A DNA stretch of 64,000 nucleotides, taken from NCBI GenBank assembly GCA_017592665.1, contig JAGFNW010000034.1:1-64000 (forward strand), read 5' to 3'. The notes under the pieces are model-generated. The model saw nothing but the letters and a program-made list of their open reading frames with translations. It was not told the origin of the DNA and did no database searches. A program made the translations under genes and the position numbers. Every line of letters begins with the position of its first letter. The stretch's first letter is position 1. This stretch comes from Streptosporangiaceae bacterium NEAU-GS5 (lineage in GTDB: Bacteria; Actinomycetota; Actinomycetes; Streptosporangiales; Streptosporangiaceae). This document shows, one piece after another, positions 24,216 through 33,649 of the stretch.

Positions 24216-27200
24216 GAGGGCTCCTCCGCCAGCAGAACGTAGGCCTCTTCGTCGGTCATCTCGGCGAGTTCGGCGACCACCAGTTCCTCCACCGCGGCGG
24301 CCAGGCCGGCCACGCTGGGTCGTTCGAAAATGGTTCTGATCGGCACCTCGACGCCGACCGCGCGGCGCAGCCGGGCCGCGACGCGGGTGGCCATCAGGGA
24401 GTGCCCGCCGAGCGCGAAGAAGTCGTCGAACGCACCGGGCTCGACCCCGAGCAGGTCGCGCCAGATGCCCGCGACCAGTTCCTCGGCGTCGCCGCGCGGG
24501 GGGACCCGCTCGGCCGCGGCCGGCTTGTCCGGCGGCGGCAGCGCCGCCCGGTCGACCTTGCCGGCCCGGGTCAGCGGCAGCGCGTCCAGCCGCACCCAGG
24601 CGGTCGGCACGAACTGGCGGGGCAGCCGGGCGGCGAGGCCCGTCCTGAGCTCGGCCACATCGATGTGGTCGCCGGTCACGTACGCGACGAGGTCGTCGCC
24701 GACGGCTGTGACGTAGGCTTCCCTGACTCCGTGGAGAGCGGTCAGGTGGCTCTCCACTTCGCCGGGCTCTATTCGGAAGCCGCGGACTTTGACCTGGGCG
24801 TCGAACCGGCCGAGGAACTCCAGTCGTCCGTCGCGCCGCCATCGGCCCCGGTCGCCGGTCCGGTAGCGGCGTCCCCCGGTCCCGCCGTGTGGGTCGGGGC
24901 CGAACGCGGCGGCCGTGACGCCCGGGCGGCCGAGGTAGCCGATCGCGACGCCGGGTCCGCCGATCATCAGTTCGCCCGCGCAGCCGTACGGCTGGGGCCG
25001 TCCTCGCGCGTCGGCGACGCGGACGCTGGCGCCGTCGATGGGCCGGCCGATGGGCGGCCGCTCGCCGTCGTTCACCAGGTCGCAGGCGGTCGCGATGACC
25101 GTGCCCTCGGTCGGGCCGTAGGTGTTGACCAGGCGCGCCGACCGGGCGAACCGCTCCTGCCAGCGCGCCACCGCGGGCGCGAGGACCTGCTCGCCGCCGA
25201 GGATGACCAGCCGCAGGGCGGGCGGCCAGGCGATCTCGTCGAGGTCGTCGACCAGCCGGTGCCAGTACGCGGTGGGCAGGTCGAGCACGCTCACCGAGCG
25301 GCCCTGCGGCGAGGCGAGGACGTCGGGGAGCGTGGCCGCCCCCTCCGGCAGCAGCAGCAGGGCCGCCCCGGCGGCCAGCGCCGGGAAGATCTCCTCGACG
25401 TGCGCGTCGAAGCTGAGCGAGGCGAACTGGACGACCCGGTCCGCCGGGCCCAGCTCGTACGCCTCCCGCATCCAGGCCACCCGGGCCGCGACCGCGCGGT
25501 GATCGATCACGACGCCCTTGGGCCGGCCCGTCGACCCCGACGTGAAGATCACGTACGCCGGGTCGGAGGGCCGGTTGACGGTCTCCGGCGGCTCGCCCGC
25601 GACATCCGGGTCGAAGCTCCGATAGGGGAGGACGGCCCGGGTCACCACTCCGGCGGCCGCGGCGTCCGTGAGGATCGACGCGATCCGCTCCGGCGGGTCG
25701 GCCGGATCGAGCGGCAGGTAGGCGGCCCCGGCACGCCAGACGGCCAGCAGCGCGACGATCGCCTCGGGCGACCTCGGCAGGCACACGCCGACGATGTCGC
25801 CTCGCCCGACGCCGGCCGCGCGGAGTCCGCCCGCCAGCCGGCCCACCCGGGTCTCCAGCTCCGCGTAGGACACCGTCTCGGCGCCGCAGACCAGGGCCAC
25901 CTCGCCGTTGCCGATGGTGTAGGGCTGGAAGTCCGGCTCGGCGACCTCGTCCGTCGCCGCCAGGAACTTGTGGTCCTCGGGGGTCCACAGGTCGAGCTCC
26001 GATATCGGCGTGCCGGGGGCGGCGGCGGCCGATTCCAGCAGCCGCCGGAAGCGCTCGGCCAGGCACACGAGGTCCTCGTGGTCGTACAGCTCGCGCGCGC
26101 CGATGATCGACAGCGTGAACTCTCCGCCGATCTCCCAGGCCTCGACCAGCAGCCCGCTCTTGGTCTGGGTCAGGTCGGAGCCGTACGGGGACATCTCGAG
26201 GCCGTGGAACGCGCGGCCGGCGCCTTCGTTGTGGTTGTGCAGGATCAGCATGCTCGGCATGACCGCGTCCACCGGGTGTGGCAGCCGCTCGAACGGCACG
26301 GCCGGCCGGTTGAGCGCGTCGAGCGCCTCGCTCCTGACCCGCTCCACCAGCTCGATGAAGGTGGGATCCCCGGACAGGTCGCCGCGCAGCACGACGCCCT
26401 GGGCCACGTAGCCGATCATGGGCTCCAGCTCGACCCGGTCGCGGCCGGCGACGGCGGTGCCGGTGAGGATGTCGTCGCGGCCCGTGTGGCGGAAGACGAG
26501 CGCCTGGTAGGCGGCCATCATCACCATGAAGAGGCTGGCGCGCCCGGCGCGGGCCAGCCGCTCCAGCTCGCGGATCACCGGCAGCGCGACCGTCGTGCGA
26601 TGCCACACCGCGGCCCGCTCGGCGGGCGGCACGGCGCGCGCCCGGGCCATCGGCAGGTCGGGCGGCGGCGGCTCGGCCAGCTTGTCCTGCCAGTACGGCA
26701 CGGCCCGGTCGGACCTGCGGCGCTGCCACCGCGCGTAGTCGCCCGGCTGGACCGGCAGGGCCGGCAGCTCGGGCGCCCGCCCGAGGACGTGGGCGCTGTA
26801 GAACTCGGCGAGGTCCGACAGGAGGATCACGGCCGACCAGCCGTCGGCGACGATGTGATGCGGCACGGCGCACAACAGGTGATCGTCGGGCCCGAAGGTG
26901 ACCACGCTCACCCGGAGGGGCGGCGCGGCGGCCAGGTCGAACGGCCGGTTGACCCGATCCTCCAGGATGACCCGCGCCGACAGCTCGTCCGGCGCGTCCA
27001 CCCATTCGATCACCGGCCGCCAGCCCTCCTGTACGACGGCCCAGGGCACGCCGTCCACTTCGGCGAAGCGGGTGCGAAGGCCTTCGTGGCGGTCGACGAC
27101 GGCGCCGAGCGCCGCGGTGAACGCCGTCCGGTCGAGCGGCCCCTCGATCCGCCGGACGATGTACATGTTGTAGGACGTGTCGTCCGGATACATGCGCTGC

Positions 27201-27244
27201 AGCAGCCAGACCCGCTCCTGGGCGGGCGACAGCGGGGCTCTCAC
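24212..27244 (-). CDS. NRPS module C-A-PCP
   Basis: This is a 1010-residue complete elongation module. The C domain (1-430) has PLSPAQERVWLLQRM and intact HHIVADGWS. The A domain (440-900) has FTSGSTGRPKGV, NTYGPTEGT, YRTGDRGRW and AGKVDRA. The PCP (925-1000) has LGGHSLM with the phosphopantetheine serine. Reading the pocket by alignment to GrsA gives D-A-E-D-I-G-T-V-I; acidic residues at 239 and 278 fit a basic side chain such as lysine or ornithine, at low confidence. GTG 27244 overlaps the upstream stop (GTGA), which rules out the longer open frame extending into the neighbour. There is no epimerase or thioesterase domain, so the chain is handed to another protein. Confidence 0.9.
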   Translation of the reverse strand: MRAPLSPAQERVWLLQRMYPDDTSYNMYIVRRIEGPLDRTAFTAALGAVVDRHEGLRTRFAEVDGVPWAVVQEGWRPVIEWVDAPDELSARVILEDRVNRPFDLAAAPPLRVSVVTFGPDDHLLCAVPHHIVADGWSAVILLSDLAEFYSAHVLGRAPELPALPVQPGDYARWQRRRSDRAVPYWQDKLAEPPPPDLPMARARAVPPAERAAVWHRTTVALPVIRELERLARAGRASLFMVMMAAYQALVFRHTGRDDILTGTAVAGRDRVELEPMIGYVAQGVVLRGDLSGDPTFIELVERVRSEALDALNRPAVPFERLPHPVDAVMPSMLILHNHNEGAGRAFHGLEMSPYGSDLTQTKSGLLVEAWEIGGEFTLSIIGARELYDHEDLVCLAERFRRLLESAAAAPGTPISELDLWTPEDHKFLAATDEVAEPDFQPYTIGNGEVALVCGAETVSYAELETRVGRLAGGLRAAGVGRGDIVGVCLPRSPEAIVALLAVWRAGAAYLPLDPADPPERIASILTDAAAAGVVTRAVLPYRSFDPDVAGEPPETVNRPSDPAYVIFTSGSTGRPKGVVIDHRAVAARVAWMREAYELGPADRVVQFASLSFDAHVEEIFPALAAGAALLLLPEGAATLPDVLASPQGRSVSVLDLPTAYWHRLVDDLDEIAWPPALRLVILGGEQVLAPAVARWQERFARSARLVNTYGPTEGTVIATACDLVNDGERPPIGRPIDGASVRVADARGRPQPYGCAGELMIGGPGVAIGYLGRPGVTAAAFGPDPHGGTGGRRYRTGDRGRWRRDGRLEFLGRFDAQVKVRGFRIEPGEVESHLTALHGVREAYVTAVGDDLVAYVTGDHIDVAELRTGLAARLPRQFVPTAWVRLDALPLTRAGKVDRAALPPPDKPAAAERVPPRGDAEELVAGIWRDLLGVEPGAFDDFFALGGHSLMATRVAARLRRAVGVEVPIRTIFERPSVAGLAAAVEELVVAELAEMTDEEAYVLLAEEPS

Positions 27245-28995
27245 GTGTCCCCCAAACGGTCGAACAGCTCGTCGAGGTCTTCGGCGCTGAGGCCGTCCAG
27301 CTGGTCGCGGAGCGCCGCGATGTCGGCCAGGTCGAGGTCGTCGGGGTCGATCCGGTCCATCTCGCGGGCCAGCCCGGCGATCGTGGGGAACTCGAACAGC
27401 ACCATGATCGGCACGGTCACCGCGTATCGGGACTGGACCCGGGCGATGATCTGGGTGGCGGCGAGCGAGTGCCCGCCGAGTTCGAAGAAGTCGTCGTCCA
27501 CGCCGATGGGGGCGCTCGTGCCGAGCACGTCGGCCCAGATGGCGGCCAGCTCCCGCTCGACCACGGTCTGCGGCGCCCGGTAGGGCGTCGAGCTGGTCCA
27601 CTGGGGCCGCGGCAGGGCGTTGCGGTCGAGCTTGCCGTTCGGAGTGAGCGGCAGCGCGTCGAGCGCGCCGACGTAGGACGGGATCATGTATTCGGGCAGC
27701 CGCGCGCGAAGCGCCGCCCGGTCGGGTGGCGGCGCTCCGACGGTGTGGCCGACCACGTAGGCGACCAGTTGCGGCTGGCCGTCCGGGCCCGGGCAGACGG
27801 TCGCCGCCGCCTGCCGGACCCCGTCGGAGGCCCGCAGGGCCGTCTCCACCTCGCCGAGCTCGATCCGGAATCCGCGGATCTTCACCTGCTGGTCGGCGCG
27901 GCCGAGGTATTCGAGCGTGCCGTCTGCCGTGTGGCGGGTGAGGTCGCCGGTGGCGTACATGCGGGCGCCGGACACGCCGGAGAACGGGTCGGGCAGGAAG
28001 CGGGACGCGGTCATCGCCGGCAGGCCGTGGTAACCGCGGGCCACCCCGGCGCCGCCGATGTGGAGTTCGCCCTCCTCGCCGGGCGCGACCGGCCGCCCGT
28101 CAGGGCCGAGCAGGTAGAGCGTGGTCGCGGCGATCGGCTTGCCGAGGTGGATGGGCTCGGCGCCGACGGGCCCGGCGGTGGACCAGACCGTGGTCTCGGT
28201 CGGGCCGTACACGTTCCACAGCAACGCGCCGTCGGCGAGGAGGGCGTCGGCGAGGTCACGCGGCAGGGCCTCGCCTCCGGAAAGCCGGGTCGTGATCTCC
28301 TTGGGCACCCCGCCCGACTCCAGCAGGATCCGCCAGGTGGCCGGGGTGGCCTGCATGAACGCCACGCCCTCCGCGACCGCCCTGGCGCGGAGGGCCGGGC
28401 CGTCCGAGGCCTCCGCGGTGGACGCGATCACCACGCGGGCCCCGCACGTGAGCGGGAGCAGCAGTTCGAGCACGGAGATGTCGAACGACAGCGTGGTCAC
28501 GGCAAGCCACGCGTCGCCCGGCCGCAGACCCAGCAGCGCGCCGAAGGAGCGCAGCAGGTTGGTCACCGCGCGCTGCGGCACCTCCACGCCCTTCGGCCGC
28601 CCGGTCGACCCCGAGGTGTACATGATGTAGGCGAGGTCGCCGGCCGGTCCGGTCTCCACGCAGGGGACGGCGGGCGGGTCGGCGCCGGTCAGGACCAGGT
28701 CGATCCCGGCGTCCTCGCGCATGAGCCGCAGCCGCTCGGCCGGGAAGGCCGGGTCGAGCGGCACGTAGGCCCCGCCGGCCGCCCAGACGGCCAGCAGCGC
28801 CACGAGCATCCCCGTCGTCCGCTCCATGCTGATCCCGACCGGGACCTCAGGCCCCACGCCGAGCCCGCGCAACCGCGCGGCCAGCGCGTCCACGCGCCGC
28901 AGCAGCGCGTCGTAGGTAAGCTCCCCGTCCGAGCCGGTCACGGCGACGGCGTCCGGCGTCGCCGCCCGCCACCGCCTTATCAATTCGAGCGTCAC
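27241..28995 (-). CDS. NRPS didomain A-PCP, predicted glycine-activating
   Basis: This 584-residue protein has an A domain at 1-480 (ELTYDALLRRVDALAARLR, YTSGSTGRPKGVEVP, NVYGPTETTVW, YATGDLTRHTADGTLEYLGR, NGKLDRNALPRP). A PCP follows at about 495-570 (DDDFFELGGHSLAATQ), with an acidic 30-residue tail rich in Asp, Leu and Glu that may be a docking element. Pocket residues read D-I-L-Q-L-G-V-V-W, very close to the established glycine code. The condensation domain that normally precedes it is a separate upstream gene (28992-30392), overlapping by four bases, so the two together form a split C/A-PCP module. Confidence 0.9.
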   Translation of the reverse strand: MTLELIRRWRAATPDAVAVTGSDGELTYDALLRRVDALAARLRGLGVGPEVPVGISMERTTGMLVALLAVWAAGGAYVPLDPAFPAERLRLMREDAGIDLVLTGADPPAVPCVETGPAGDLAYIMYTSGSTGRPKGVEVPQRAVTNLLRSFGALLGLRPGDAWLAVTTLSFDISVLELLLPLTCGARVVIASTAEASDGPALRARAVAEGVAFMQATPATWRILLESGGVPKEITTRLSGGEALPRDLADALLADGALLWNVYGPTETTVWSTAGPVGAEPIHLGKPIAATTLYLLGPDGRPVAPGEEGELHIGGAGVARGYHGLPAMTASRFLPDPFSGVSGARMYATGDLTRHTADGTLEYLGRADQQVKIRGFRIELGEVETALRASDGVRQAAATVCPGPDGQPQLVAYVVGHTVGAPPPDRAALRARLPEYMIPSYVGALDALPLTPNGKLDRNALPRPQWTSSTPYRAPQTVVERELAAIWADVLGTSAPIGVDDDFFELGGHSLAATQIIARVQSRYAVTVPIMVLFEFPTIAGLAREMDRIDPDDLDLADIAALRDQLDGLSAEDLDELFDRLGDT

Positions 28996-30392
28996 TGCTG
29001 AGTACCCCCAAGTTGTGACAGCCGCCGCTCGGGATCGGCCGCGGCCGCGTTCACCGTGTCGGTGAACGCACGTGCCAGCCGCGCTCCCGTGGCGGCTGTG
29101 AACAGATCGCTGTTGTACTCGAAGGCCCCGGTGAGCCCCTCGGGCCCCCGGTGCGCGTCCACCGACACGTCGGCCTTCGTACGGCCCTCAGCCAGCGAGC
29201 CGAGGATCTCCACCGAGAGGTCGGCCATGGTGGTGCGGAGCAGATCGGCCTTCGGCAGGTTGTGGGTCAGGTTGAACATGGCCTGGCACAGCGGCGGCCG
29301 GCTGAGGTCGCGCGGCAGCCGCAGCGCCCCGAGCACGGCCTCGTACGGCGCCTCCGAATGCTGCAGGGCGGCCAATGTGGAGACCCGTGTGCGGCCCAGC
29401 AGCTCGGTGAAGGTCGGATCGCCCCGAAGATCAACGCGGAGGGCGATGGTGTTGGACAGGTAGCCGAGCAGGCCGGGGAACTCGGTGCGGCCGGCCCCCA
29501 CGACCGGCACCCCGACGCAGAAGTCGGGCTGCCCCGCCGCCCGTCCCAGCGTCGCCTGGTACGCCGCGAGCAGCGCCATGAAGAACGTGACCCGGCCGGC
29601 CCTCGCCACCTTGTCCAGCCGGGCCAAGTCCCTCGGCGGCAGGGCCAGTTCGACCTTGCCGCCGTGTCCGCTCCACCTGGCCGGCCGTGGCCGGTCGCCC
29701 GGCAGGTCGAGCGCCGGCGTCCCGGCGAGCCGGTCCGTCCAGTACGCCAGGTGGGCGGTCGTGTCGCGGCCCCGCTCCCAGGCCACGTAGTCGCGGTATT
29801 GGGCGGCGGGCGGCTCCAGGCCGGGCGCGCGCCCTTCACGGTGCGCCGCGTAGCACTCCGTGAACTCCCTCATCAGCGTGTCGAGCGACCAGCCGTCCAC
29901 CGCGATGTGATGGATGACCAGGCACAGCGTGTAGTGGTCGGCGGCGTGCCTGGCCAGCGCGCCGCGGAGCGGCGGCTCGTTCGCCAGGTCGAAGGGGCGT
30001 TCGGCGAACTCCGTCAGCCCGGCGAGGTCGGCCCGCTGTTCGAACGCGACCGGGCCGGGCGGCAGGACGACCTGCACGGGCCGGTCGCCGACCAGGCGGA
30101 ACCGGGTGCGCAGGATCTCGTGCCGCGCGACCACCGCGGTGAGCGCCGCGGCCAGGCCCTGCGGGTCGACCGGCCCGTGGAGGCCGAGCGCCCAGCAGAT
30201 GGAGTAGCTGGAGTCGCCCGGGTCGTAGCGCTGCAGGAACCACAGCCGCTCCTGGCCGGACGACAGCGGGCCCGCGTTCATGGCGGCGTCCACCTCGTCC
30301 GGCGGGCCCAGGGCGCGGCGCAGCGCCTCGCGGCGGGCAGGCGGCAGCGCCGCCAGCCGCTCGAGGAGGGCGGCGTGGGCGGACGAGGTCAA
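28992..30392 (-). CDS. Stand-alone NRPS condensation domain
   Basis: This is a 466-residue free C domain. A short helical leader (LLERLAALPPARREALRRAL) resembles NRPS N-terminal docking helices, followed by PLSSGQERLWFLQRYDPGDSSYS and an intact VIHHIAVDGWSLDTL active site. The C-terminal lobe has VGVPVVGAGRTEFPGLLGYLSN. It should form peptide bonds for the glycine A-PCP protein encoded next, a split module. The start is TTG 30392 overlapping the MbtH stop (TTGA); further upstream the frame runs antisense-like through mbtH. Start choice is inferred from coupling and homology to C-domain N-termini. Confidence 0.85.
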   Translation of the reverse strand: MTSSAHAALLERLAALPPARREALRRALGPPDEVDAAMNAGPLSSGQERLWFLQRYDPGDSSYSICWALGLHGPVDPQGLAAALTAVVARHEILRTRFRLVGDRPVQVVLPPGPVAFEQRADLAGLTEFAERPFDLANEPPLRGALARHAADHYTLCLVIHHIAVDGWSLDTLMREFTECYAAHREGRAPGLEPPAAQYRDYVAWERGRDTTAHLAYWTDRLAGTPALDLPGDRPRPARWSGHGGKVELALPPRDLARLDKVARAGRVTFFMALLAAYQATLGRAAGQPDFCVGVPVVGAGRTEFPGLLGYLSNTIALRVDLRGDPTFTELLGRTRVSTLAALQHSEAPYEAVLGALRLPRDLSRPPLCQAMFNLTHNLPKADLLRTTMADLSVEILGSLAEGRTKADVSVDAHRGPEGLTGAFEYNSDLFTAATGARLARAFTDTVNAAAADPERRLSQLGGTQQ

Positions 30393-30568
30393 CGCGCGCC
30401 GCCCCGGACGCTGAGCGGGCGCATGTCCGTCCAGACCTGCTCGATGTGCTCCAGGCACTCCTCGCGGGTGCCCTCGAATCCGGTCGCGGTCCAGCCGGCC
30501 GGCAGATCCCGATCGGCCCACCAGATCGAGTACTGCTCCTCGTGGTTCACGACCACGCGCATCATCAT
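30389..30568 (-). CDS. Short MbtH-like protein
   Basis: This 59-residue MbtH-family chaperone of NRPS adenylation domains keeps all core positions: N8, E10, Q12, S14-I-W16-W, P23-A-G25-W26, G30, C38-L39, I42 and W46-T-D-M-R-P51. The usual N-terminal NPFDD-type extension is missing; the protein starts MMMRVVVNHEEQ, making it shorter than the typical 65-75 residues. ATG 30568 overlaps the upstream stop (ATGA), with two more in-frame ATGs directly after. It lies mid-operon between two condensation proteins and likely activates one or more of the three A domains. Confidence 0.9.
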   Translation of the reverse strand: MMMRVVVNHEEQYSIWWADRDLPAGWTATGFEGTREECLEHIEQVWTDMRPLSVRGGAR

Positions 30569-31869
30569 GGCTCCTTAACGGCATTCTTGATCAAGAGCTG
30601 CTCGACCCCGGCGAGCATCGCGTACGCGGTCTCACGCGGCAGGTGCGCGGTGTCGACCAGCAGGTAGAGCTGGCAGGTGTGGGTGGCCTGGCCCGTGGCG
30701 AAGAAGACGGTCCCGTCCACGTGCGGCCAGGCCCCGACGAAGAACGTGCGCGTCTTCGCGGCCAGCTCGGTCAGGTCCCCGTCGGGCAGATTGGGCCAGT
30801 CGGCCACGATCCGGCCGTCGTTGAAGTAGGCGGACAGGTCGATCGGGCCGCCCCGCGCGCGCTCGCAGTCATCGCGCAGCGCCCGCATGGCGTACGGGTC
30901 GTAGCACGCGTGCCGGTAGGCGGCCAGGGCCTGGCGGTGCCCGGCCCGGACGGCCGCGGGGAAGCCCTGGTCGGGCGCGTCGGGCAGGTCGAGGACGAAC
31001 AGCCCGTCCTGGGTCATCGTGCCGACCATGGACCGGGTGCGCTCCTGGTGCCGGTTGGCCACGATCCACTGCATGACCGCGGTCCGCCGCCCGAGCGCGT
31101 CCGCCATGACCGTGGCGCAGGCCGTGCCGAGCACGCTCGTCGTGCTGACCGAGCAGCGGCGGGCGATGGCCCGCGCGGCCACTCCGGCGGCGGCCGACTC
31201 CATGCCGATCCGGACGTAGCGCGGCTCCTCCGGCTCGATCTCGCGGTCGACCAGCCTCTGCGGCACCCGCTCCAGGTGGGACCGCCAGTAGCGCAGCTCC
31301 CGGTCGCAGTCGCGCTCCAGCCCGGTCAGGTCGAGGGGCTGGCACGCGGGGGCGGAAAGCTGTTCTCCGGCGATCAGGGGCCGCCATTCCGAGGCGATCA
31401 CGTCGAGGGACCACGCGTCGACGGCCATGTGGGTGAAGGCGAAGGCAGCCGCGCGCGGCTGCCCGTCGGCGAGGACGAGCGCGCAGCGCATGGGCAGCTC
31501 GCTGTCGTAGCGGAAGCCCTTGGCGGCCAGCTCCTCGGCGAGCTCCTTGGCCAGCGCGAGCGGCCGCCGGTCGCCGGCCTCGTAGAGGTCGACGGTCAGC
31601 GTGCCGCTGCGGGTGATCCGCTGGGTGCGCCCCTCCCACGTGGTGCGCAGCGACTCGTGCCGTTCGAGCAGGGCCCGCAGGGCGCCGAGCACGCGGTCCA
31701 GGCCGGGCCGCCCGGGGACGGCCAGCGTCCAGGCCATGTTGAAGTAGGGGTCGCCGTCGTCCAGCCACTCGGTGAGCCGCCAGATGTGCCGCTGTCCCCA
31801 GGTCATGGGGCCTTCGCCGTCCCGCTGACCTGTGAACGGCACCGCGACCGCGCGCTTCCAGCCGCTCAC
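30565..31869 (-). CDS. Stand-alone divergent condensation-domain protein
   Basis: This 434-residue condensation-like protein is paralogous to the one at 22851-24215. It opens PMTWGQRHIWRLTEWLDDGD and YFNMAWTLAVP, with LLERHESLRTTWEG. The catalytic motif is altered to FTHMAVDAWS: H147 and D151 are kept, the first His is Thr and the Gly is Ala. VANRHQERTRSMVGTMTQDGLF corresponds to the floor-loop region of C domains. The discrete carrier protein directly upstream and overlapping by four bases is its most likely partner. Possible roles are N-acylation, an off-line condensation, or ester or amide release. Confidence 0.75.
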   Translation of the reverse strand: MSGWKRAVAVPFTGQRDGEGPMTWGQRHIWRLTEWLDDGDPYFNMAWTLAVPGRPGLDRVLGALRALLERHESLRTTWEGRTQRITRSGTLTVDLYEAGDRRPLALAKELAEELAAKGFRYDSELPMRCALVLADGQPRAAAFAFTHMAVDAWSLDVIASEWRPLIAGEQLSAPACQPLDLTGLERDCDRELRYWRSHLERVPQRLVDREIEPEEPRYVRIGMESAAAGVAARAIARRCSVSTTSVLGTACATVMADALGRRTAVMQWIVANRHQERTRSMVGTMTQDGLFVLDLPDAPDQGFPAAVRAGHRQALAAYRHACYDPYAMRALRDDCERARGGPIDLSAYFNDGRIVADWPNLPDGDLTELAAKTRTFFVGAWPHVDGTVFFATGQATHTCQLYLLVDTAHLPRETAYAMLAGVEQLLIKNAVKEP

Positions 31870-32117
31870 GTCCGTGTCCTGTCTGTGTGGCCGGCTATGT
31901 AGGTGACCAGGCCGTCGAGCGTGTCGATCGCTCCTGGGTCGGTCACGAGGTCGAGGTCGACGCCGAACTCGTCCTCGATGGCGTCGATCAGCCGGATGTA
32001 GGTCAGCGAGGTGACGCCGAGCGCGGGCAGCGTGCAGTCGGCGGCGAGGATGTCGGGCACGGCCAGGTCGCCGCCGCTGGCCACGGAGACCAGCTCGGCG
32101 ACGCGTTCCCTCAGCAT
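31866..32117 (-). CDS. Discrete acyl/peptidyl carrier protein
   Basis: This 83-residue four-helix carrier protein has the phosphopantetheine attachment serine S37 in LPALGVTSLTYIRLIDAIED, the typical G-x-x-S-L arrangement. Helix 2 (YIRLIDAIEDEFGVDLDLV) is acidic, as in acyl carrier proteins. A single free carrier next to a free adenylate-forming enzyme (two genes upstream) and a free condensation protein (next gene) suggests a dedicated starter- or side-unit-loading station. It overlaps the C-PCP gene by seven bases and the next gene by four. Confidence 0.85.
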   Translation of the reverse strand: MLRERVAELVSVASGGDLAVPDILAADCTLPALGVTSLTYIRLIDAIEDEFGVDLDLVTDPGAIDTLDGLVTYIAGHTDRTRT

Positions 32118-33649
32118 GCCGCGGCCTCCTTGGCCCGCGCGCCGGCGATCTCGGCGGCGATGCCCAGCACGGTCGGGGCGTCGATGAACACCTCGAACGA
32201 CAGCTCGACGTCGAACCGCTCGCGCACCCGGGCGATGATCTGGGTGATCGACAGCGAGTGCCCGCCGAGGTCGAACAGGTCGTCGTCCGGCCGCACGTCG
32301 TCGATCTCCAGGACCTCCCGCCAGATGGCCAGGACCTGCTCGACCACCTCGGGGTCGGACTCCTCGGGCTGCGTCTCCCCGGTCAGGTCAGGCGTGACCG
32401 GGAAGACGCGGGCGGGAAGGGGCAGGTCGCCGACCGGGGTCGCCGGGTCGGCCGCGAGCAGGGCGCGCAGGGCGTTGGCCAGGTCCTCGGCGTCGGCCCG
32501 GGTCACCACCTGCGGGTTGATCTGCAGCTTCGCGTCGAATCCGGCGCCCGACTCCACCACCTGGACGTGCAGCGAGCCGCGGACCCAGCCGTTGAAGACG
32601 GCCCAGTCGACGGTCGCGGTCGTCCCGGCGAAGACCGGATCGGGCGTGTCGCGCCTCCGGTGGCTGACCGAGACCGGCAGCAGGGCCGTGCGCGGCGACA
32701 CCCCGCCGAGGGCGCGGGCCACCGGGACCTCGCGGTGCCGGTAGGCGGCCCGCAGCTCGTCCCGCACGGCGCGCGCGGTCTCCCCGTACGTCCCTGCGGG
32801 CGCGGTGAACAGCGGGATCTCATTGACGAAGTAGCCGATGTGGTCCTTGGTCTCCGGGGTCCGGGTCGACACGTCCACGGCGAGGGCCGGGCTCGGGTTG
32901 CCGTAGCCGTACAGGGCTAAGGACAGGGCCGTGAGCAGGGCCTCGAACCGGGTGACGCCGAGCCGCTCGGCCGCGGCCGGCAGGCCGTCGAGGAACAGCG
33001 GGACCGTCTCCCCCAGAGTGGCCCGCAGCGACGCCGGCCTGCCGCCCGGCAGCAGCGGGGACTCCTCGCGCCACCTGCCGCGCCAGAACTCGGCCGCCTC
33101 ATCCAGGGCGAGGGGCGCGTTCGGCGGCGGGGTGAGCGGCGCGAGCGCCGATCCGCCGTACGCGGCGGCGAGGTCGGCCAGCAGCACGTCCTTCGACAGG
33201 CCGTCGAACACGATGTGGTGCGCGACGACGCGCAGCACGTGCCGGTCGGGCGCCGTGCGGTACAGCGTGAACCGGGCCGGCGGCCCCTCCTCGACGTCGA
33301 GCGGGCGGTGGTCGTCCCGGCCCGGGTCGCCGACCGCGAGGCTGATCAGCGGCTTGGCCGAGCCGTAGGTGACGGCGAAGCGGCCGTCGCGCTCGGCGAA
33401 CGTGGCCGTGAGCGCCGGGTGGCGCGCCACGACGGCGGCGCACGCGGCCATCAGCGCGTCGGCGTCCAAAGGCCCCTCGAACCGCACCGTCAACGGCATC
33501 TGATGAACGGCTCCCCCGAGCCCCGTGCGCTCGGTGATCCACATCGCATGCTGCACCGCGGATGCGAGTTCAGCTTCACCAGGCCCCGAAAGCGATCGCT
33601 CGCCCTCGCCGGGGTCGCCGGACGACCCCTTCCGGACGTTGTCAGTCAT
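32111..33649 (-). CDS. NRPS didomain C-PCP without adenylation domain
   Basis: This 512-residue protein has a C domain (about 25-410) with LASAVQHAMWITERTGLG and an intact AHHIVFDGLS motif. VSTRTPETKDHIGYFVNEIP follows, and then a PCP (about 430-505) with DDDLFDLGGHSLSITQ. There is no A domain between them, so the PCP must be charged in trans by the free ligase encoded just upstream or by one of the three A-domain proteins. It overlaps the adenylate-forming enzyme gene by eight bases. The N-terminus is charged and disordered for about 25 residues. Confidence 0.85.
   Translation of the reverse strand: MTDNVRKGSSGDPGEGERSLSGPGEAELASAVQHAMWITERTGLGGAVHQMPLTVRFEGPLDADALMAACAAVVARHPALTATFAERDGRFAVTYGSAKPLISLAVGDPGRDDHRPLDVEEGPPARFTLYRTAPDRHVLRVVAHHIVFDGLSKDVLLADLAAAYGGSALAPLTPPPNAPLALDEAAEFWRGRWREESPLLPGGRPASLRATLGETVPLFLDGLPAAAERLGVTRFEALLTALSLALYGYGNPSPALAVDVSTRTPETKDHIGYFVNEIPLFTAPAGTYGETARAVRDELRAAYRHREVPVARALGGVSPRTALLPVSVSHRRRDTPDPVFAGTTATVDWAVFNGWVRGSLHVQVVESGAGFDAKLQINPQVVTRADAEDLANALRALLAADPATPVGDLPLPARVFPVTPDLTGETQPEESDPEVVEQVLAIWREVLEIDDVRPDDDLFDLGGHSLSITQIIARVRERFDVELSFEVFIDAPTVLGIAAEIAGARAKEAAAC

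Noticed and set aside
24401-27583. Plus-strand open frame of about 1060 codons opposite the C-A-PCP gene
   Set aside because: Antisense shadow; high-GC codon bias keeps the complementary frame open.
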